Assembly (NCBI GenBank): GCA_947471505.1
Contig: CANIWM010000034.1
Coordinates: 1 to 55,351 of the forward strand
Direction: 5' to 3'
DNA length: 55,351 nucleotides
Origin: Chthoniobacteraceae bacterium
GTDB taxonomy: Bacteria > Verrucomicrobiota > Verrucomicrobiia > Chthoniobacterales > Chthoniobacteraceae
Shown here: piece by piece, positions 53,652-55,351 of the stretch
Position numbering within the stretch: the stretch's first letter is position 1
Layout of the letters: the number at the start of each line of letters is the position of its first letter
Notes under the pieces: generated by a model
The model's database searches: none
What the model saw: the letters and a program-made list of their open reading frames with translations, nothing else
What the model was told of the DNA's origin: nothing
Position numbers and translations under genes: made by a program

Positions 53652-53720
53652 GTGGGCAGTAGTCAGTGGGGCGATTTCACTTCGCTTGCGACCGCCGACT
53701 GCCCACCGCCCACTGCCCGC
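53652..53720. repeat. Palindromic element with tandem words (copy D)
   Basis: The left arm 53652-53670 and the reverse complement of 53702-53720 match at 15 of 19 positions. The right arm contains repeated CACTGCCC/GACTGCCC words separated by short spacers. TCGCTTGCGAC (53682-53692) beside the stem is shared with copy C. It lies in the intergenic region between the divergent cupin and epimerase genes. Confidence 0.65.
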
Positions 53721-53786
53721 TAAAAATCCCCCTCCCGGCAAGGTTTTCTTCCCAAACGGGCTGGCGGCGCTTTAGCGTATGCGCAC

Positions 53787-55037
53787 ATGATTCTCGAAAA
53801 ATTCACCATCGGTGTGGGCGACCGTTTTGCCCATCAGGCTAAGGCTCAACTTCAGGCGTGTGTGCAAGTCTCCAAGGATGGCGCGGATGTCGTCCCCGTG
53901 TGGAATAAATCCAACCGCGAGCACACCTTCATCGGCAGCGAACCCGCATCCGTGCTGGCTGCGGCGCAGGCGGCGGTGGCGGCGCTCGATTGGAAGAAAG
54001 GCTGGCATGTGGATGCCGACCACATCCGCATCGAGACGGTGGACCGCTTTCTCGAAGCGTCGGATTTCTTCACCATTGATGTCGCCGACAGCATCGGCCA
54101 AGCGGCGGAACCGGCGGACGTTTTCTCCTTTCTCGCCAAACATCCCGAGCTGATCGGGGCGCTCTCGATCCCCGGAGTCAGCGCGCCTTTTACCACCACC
54201 CGCGAGGAAATCGGGCGCATCGCAACGAAGTATCTGCGCGCTGTGCAGGACGCCGGGCGCATCTTCCGCCACATCTCCGTGCGCAAGGGTGGCGACGACA
54301 AGTTCATCGCCGAAGTCTCTATGGACGAAACCGACGCGCCGCAGACCCCGCCGGAGCTACTCGTCATCCTCGTCGCTCTCGCCGACGAAGGTGTGAAGGC
54401 GCAGACCATCGCGCCGAAGTTCACCGGGCGGTTTAATAAAGGCGTGGATTACGTCGGCGACCTCGCGCAGTTCGAGCGCGAGTTTAACGACGACCTCGCC
54501 GTCATCGCCCACGCTGTCGCCACCTACGGACTGCCCGCCAATTTGAAGCTCAGCGTCCACAGCGGCTCCGATAAATACTCCCTTTACCCCATCATCCGTC
54601 GCGCCCTCGCCCGCACCGGCGCAGGCGTCCACCTCAAGACGGCAGGCACGACGTGGCTGGAAGAAATCATCGGCCTCTCCGAAGCCGGCGGCGACGGCCT
54701 CGCGCTCGCCAAAGAAATCTACGCCTACGCCTTAGAGCATGTGGACGAGCTGTGCGCCCCCTACGCCTCCGTCATCGACATTGACCGCTCGCAGCTCCCC
54801 GCCGCAGACGTTGTGAATGGCTGGACGGGGCCACAACTTGCCAGCGCCGTCCGCCACATCCCCGGCCACCCCGAGTTCAACGCCAACATCCGCCAGCTCC
54901 TACACGTCTCCTTCAAGCTAGCCGCCAAAGCAGGCACCCGCTACACCGACTTGCTCAAAGCCAACGAAGCCATCGTCGCCAAGAACGTCATTGAAAACCT
55001 TTACGACCGCCACCTCCGCCCGCTGTTCGTCGGGTAG
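53787..55037 (+). CDS. uxaE: Tagaturonate epimerase-like enzyme
   Basis: A 416-residue protein from ATG 53787. It matches the pattern of tagaturonate/fructuronate epimerases (UxaE): GWHVDADHIRIETVDRFLEASDFFTIDVADSIG, TGRFNKGVDYVGDLAQFEREF, LKLSVHSGSDKYSLYP, HLKTAGTTWLEEIIGL and WTGPQLASAVRHIPGH. These enzymes interconvert D-tagaturonate and D-fructuronate in galacturonate catabolism. The GxDKYSLYP and the His/Asp/Glu groups are likely metal ligands (inference). The Thermotoga enzyme is slightly longer. With the GntP-like permease it may belong to a pectin-uronate pathway. It is preceded by a palindromic element. Confidence 0.8.
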   Translation: MILEKFTIGVGDRFAHQAKAQLQACVQVSKDGADVVPVWNKSNREHTFIGSEPASVLAAAQAAVAALDWKKGWHVDADHIRIETVDRFLEASDFFTIDVADSIGQAAEPADVFSFLAKHPELIGALSIPGVSAPFTTTREEIGRIATKYLRAVQDAGRIFRHISVRKGGDDKFIAEVSMDETDAPQTPPELLVILVALADEGVKAQTIAPKFTGRFNKGVDYVGDLAQFEREFNDDLAVIAHAVATYGLPANLKLSVHSGSDKYSLYPIIRRALARTGAGVHLKTAGTTWLEEIIGLSEAGGDGLALAKEIYAYALEHVDELCAPYASVIDIDRSQLPAADVVNGWTGPQLASAVRHIPGHPEFNANIRQLLHVSFKLAAKAGTRYTDLLKANEAIVAKNVIENLYDRHLRPLFVG

Positions 55038-55257
55038 GTAATCGCTATGGGCGTAAGCGCGCAAATAGTGCCGCAGCACCAACGGTGGAGTAGTCGTCGG
55101 AACGAGGCGTTCCTGCTCGGTGCGGAATGGCGGGCGCAGATGAACCGCGAGGGCCGGTAGGCTGAATTCCCAAAACCCGGCGTGACTTACCGGTTTCAAG
55201 TGATACTAAATTTCATAATTAAAGTGACATTTTAGAGTAAAAAGGCAAAAAAACGAA
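55038..55257. other. Intergenic region with AT-rich leader
   Basis: No supported gene. The last part (about 55195-55257) has many A and T (AATTAAAGTGACATTTTAG), sharply unlike the flanking GC-rich genes, and could contain a promoter or the terminal inverted repeat of an insertion sequence. A frame on the minus strand (55199 down to 54918) overlaps the end of the epimerase gene and is not accepted. Confidence 0.4.
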
Positions 55258-55351
55258 ATGGCGGGAGTGAAACTCAAACTTGGACTACCGGAAATTGCAG
55301 CGATCATAGACGAGCGGCACGCGAACGAACCCGATGGGTGGAGCAAAAACC
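55258..55351 (+). CDS. Partial CDS, possibly a transposase N-terminus
   Basis: An open frame from ATG 55258 (MAGVKLKLGLPEIAAIIDER) continues to the right edge of the window, 31 codons. LPEIAAIIDERHANEPDGW is similar in tone to the start of helix-turn-helix proteins and IS630-like transposases, but the visible part is too short to prove it. The AT-rich region before it fits a mobile element end. The rest of the gene is outside the window. Confidence 0.35.
   Translation, partial: MAGVKLKLGLPEIAAIIDERHANEPDGWSKN

Noticed and set aside
54918-55199. Minus-strand frame of 93 codons with fairly normal composition
   Set aside because: It overlaps the 3' end of the well-supported epimerase gene and no family was recognised.

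Overview
The window reads as a GC-rich, densely packed chromosome segment of a free-living Gram-negative bacterium of the PVC group, most likely a Verrucomicrobiota member of the Chthoniobacter/Spartobacteria type. This is inferred from a Planctomycete-type cytochrome c/DUF1549/DUF1553 protein, a secreted sulfatase, a very large CotH/lamin-tail exoprotein, a PmoA-family (DUF6807) protein, a DUF3857-transglutaminase giant and a glycosyltransferase-9 gene. No rRNA, tRNA, CRISPR array, prophage or complete insertion sequence was seen.

Layout: 1-3.0 kb holds a truncated SIR2-like remnant, a prepilin-like membrane-anchored protein and a secreted protein with a possible glycosidase fold. 3.0-8.5 kb reads rightward: TraB/GumN-type protein, DUF4412 protein, Maf pyrophosphatase, and the secreted c-type cytochrome/DUF1549/DUF1553 protein. 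8.5-10 kb is a leftward pair (PmoA-family protein and a GreA-like factor). mutL (10.2-12.0 kb) converges on a SirB1-like gene. 12.9-16.4 kb is a tight leftward operon proC - TPR protein - glycosyltransferase 9 - esterase, each junction a four-base stop/start overlap. A small toxin-antitoxin pair, gcvP and the helicase gene hrpB follow. 22.5-29.7 kb holds two secreted proteins, one of 1,858 residues.

29.8-35.9 kb is a heavy-metal (copper/silver type) efflux locus: a small Cys-rich protein, a CusB-like adaptor and a CusA-like pump, with a VapBC-type toxin-antitoxin pair placed in reverse orientation between adaptor and pump. 36-41.3 kb has ruvA and the membrane/TPR/DUF3857/transglutaminase protein. 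41.5-43.4 kb has a helix-turn-helix/receiver fusion regulator and a cysteine desulfurase. A sulfatase gene is divergent from a two-component system whose kinase gene abuts purU. 47.8-49.3 kb carries two membrane proteins and a lone Phd/YefM antitoxin. 49.5-55.0 kb carries a TPR protein with a GntP-family permease, a JmjC/cupin-like oxygenase and a tagaturonate epimerase-like enzyme; the permease and epimerase suggest use of uronates or sugar acids. The right edge cuts a gene behind an AT-rich leader that may be the end of an insertion sequence.

The most unusual non-coding feature is a set of at least four imperfect palindromes lying upstream of maf-distal, mutL, nifS-like and uxaE-like genes. 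In all four the right arm is a tandem repeat of a short word (7 to 15 bases), while the word itself differs between elements; two of the four share an 11-base core next to the stem. They look like a dispersed family of small hairpin elements rather than ordinary terminators.
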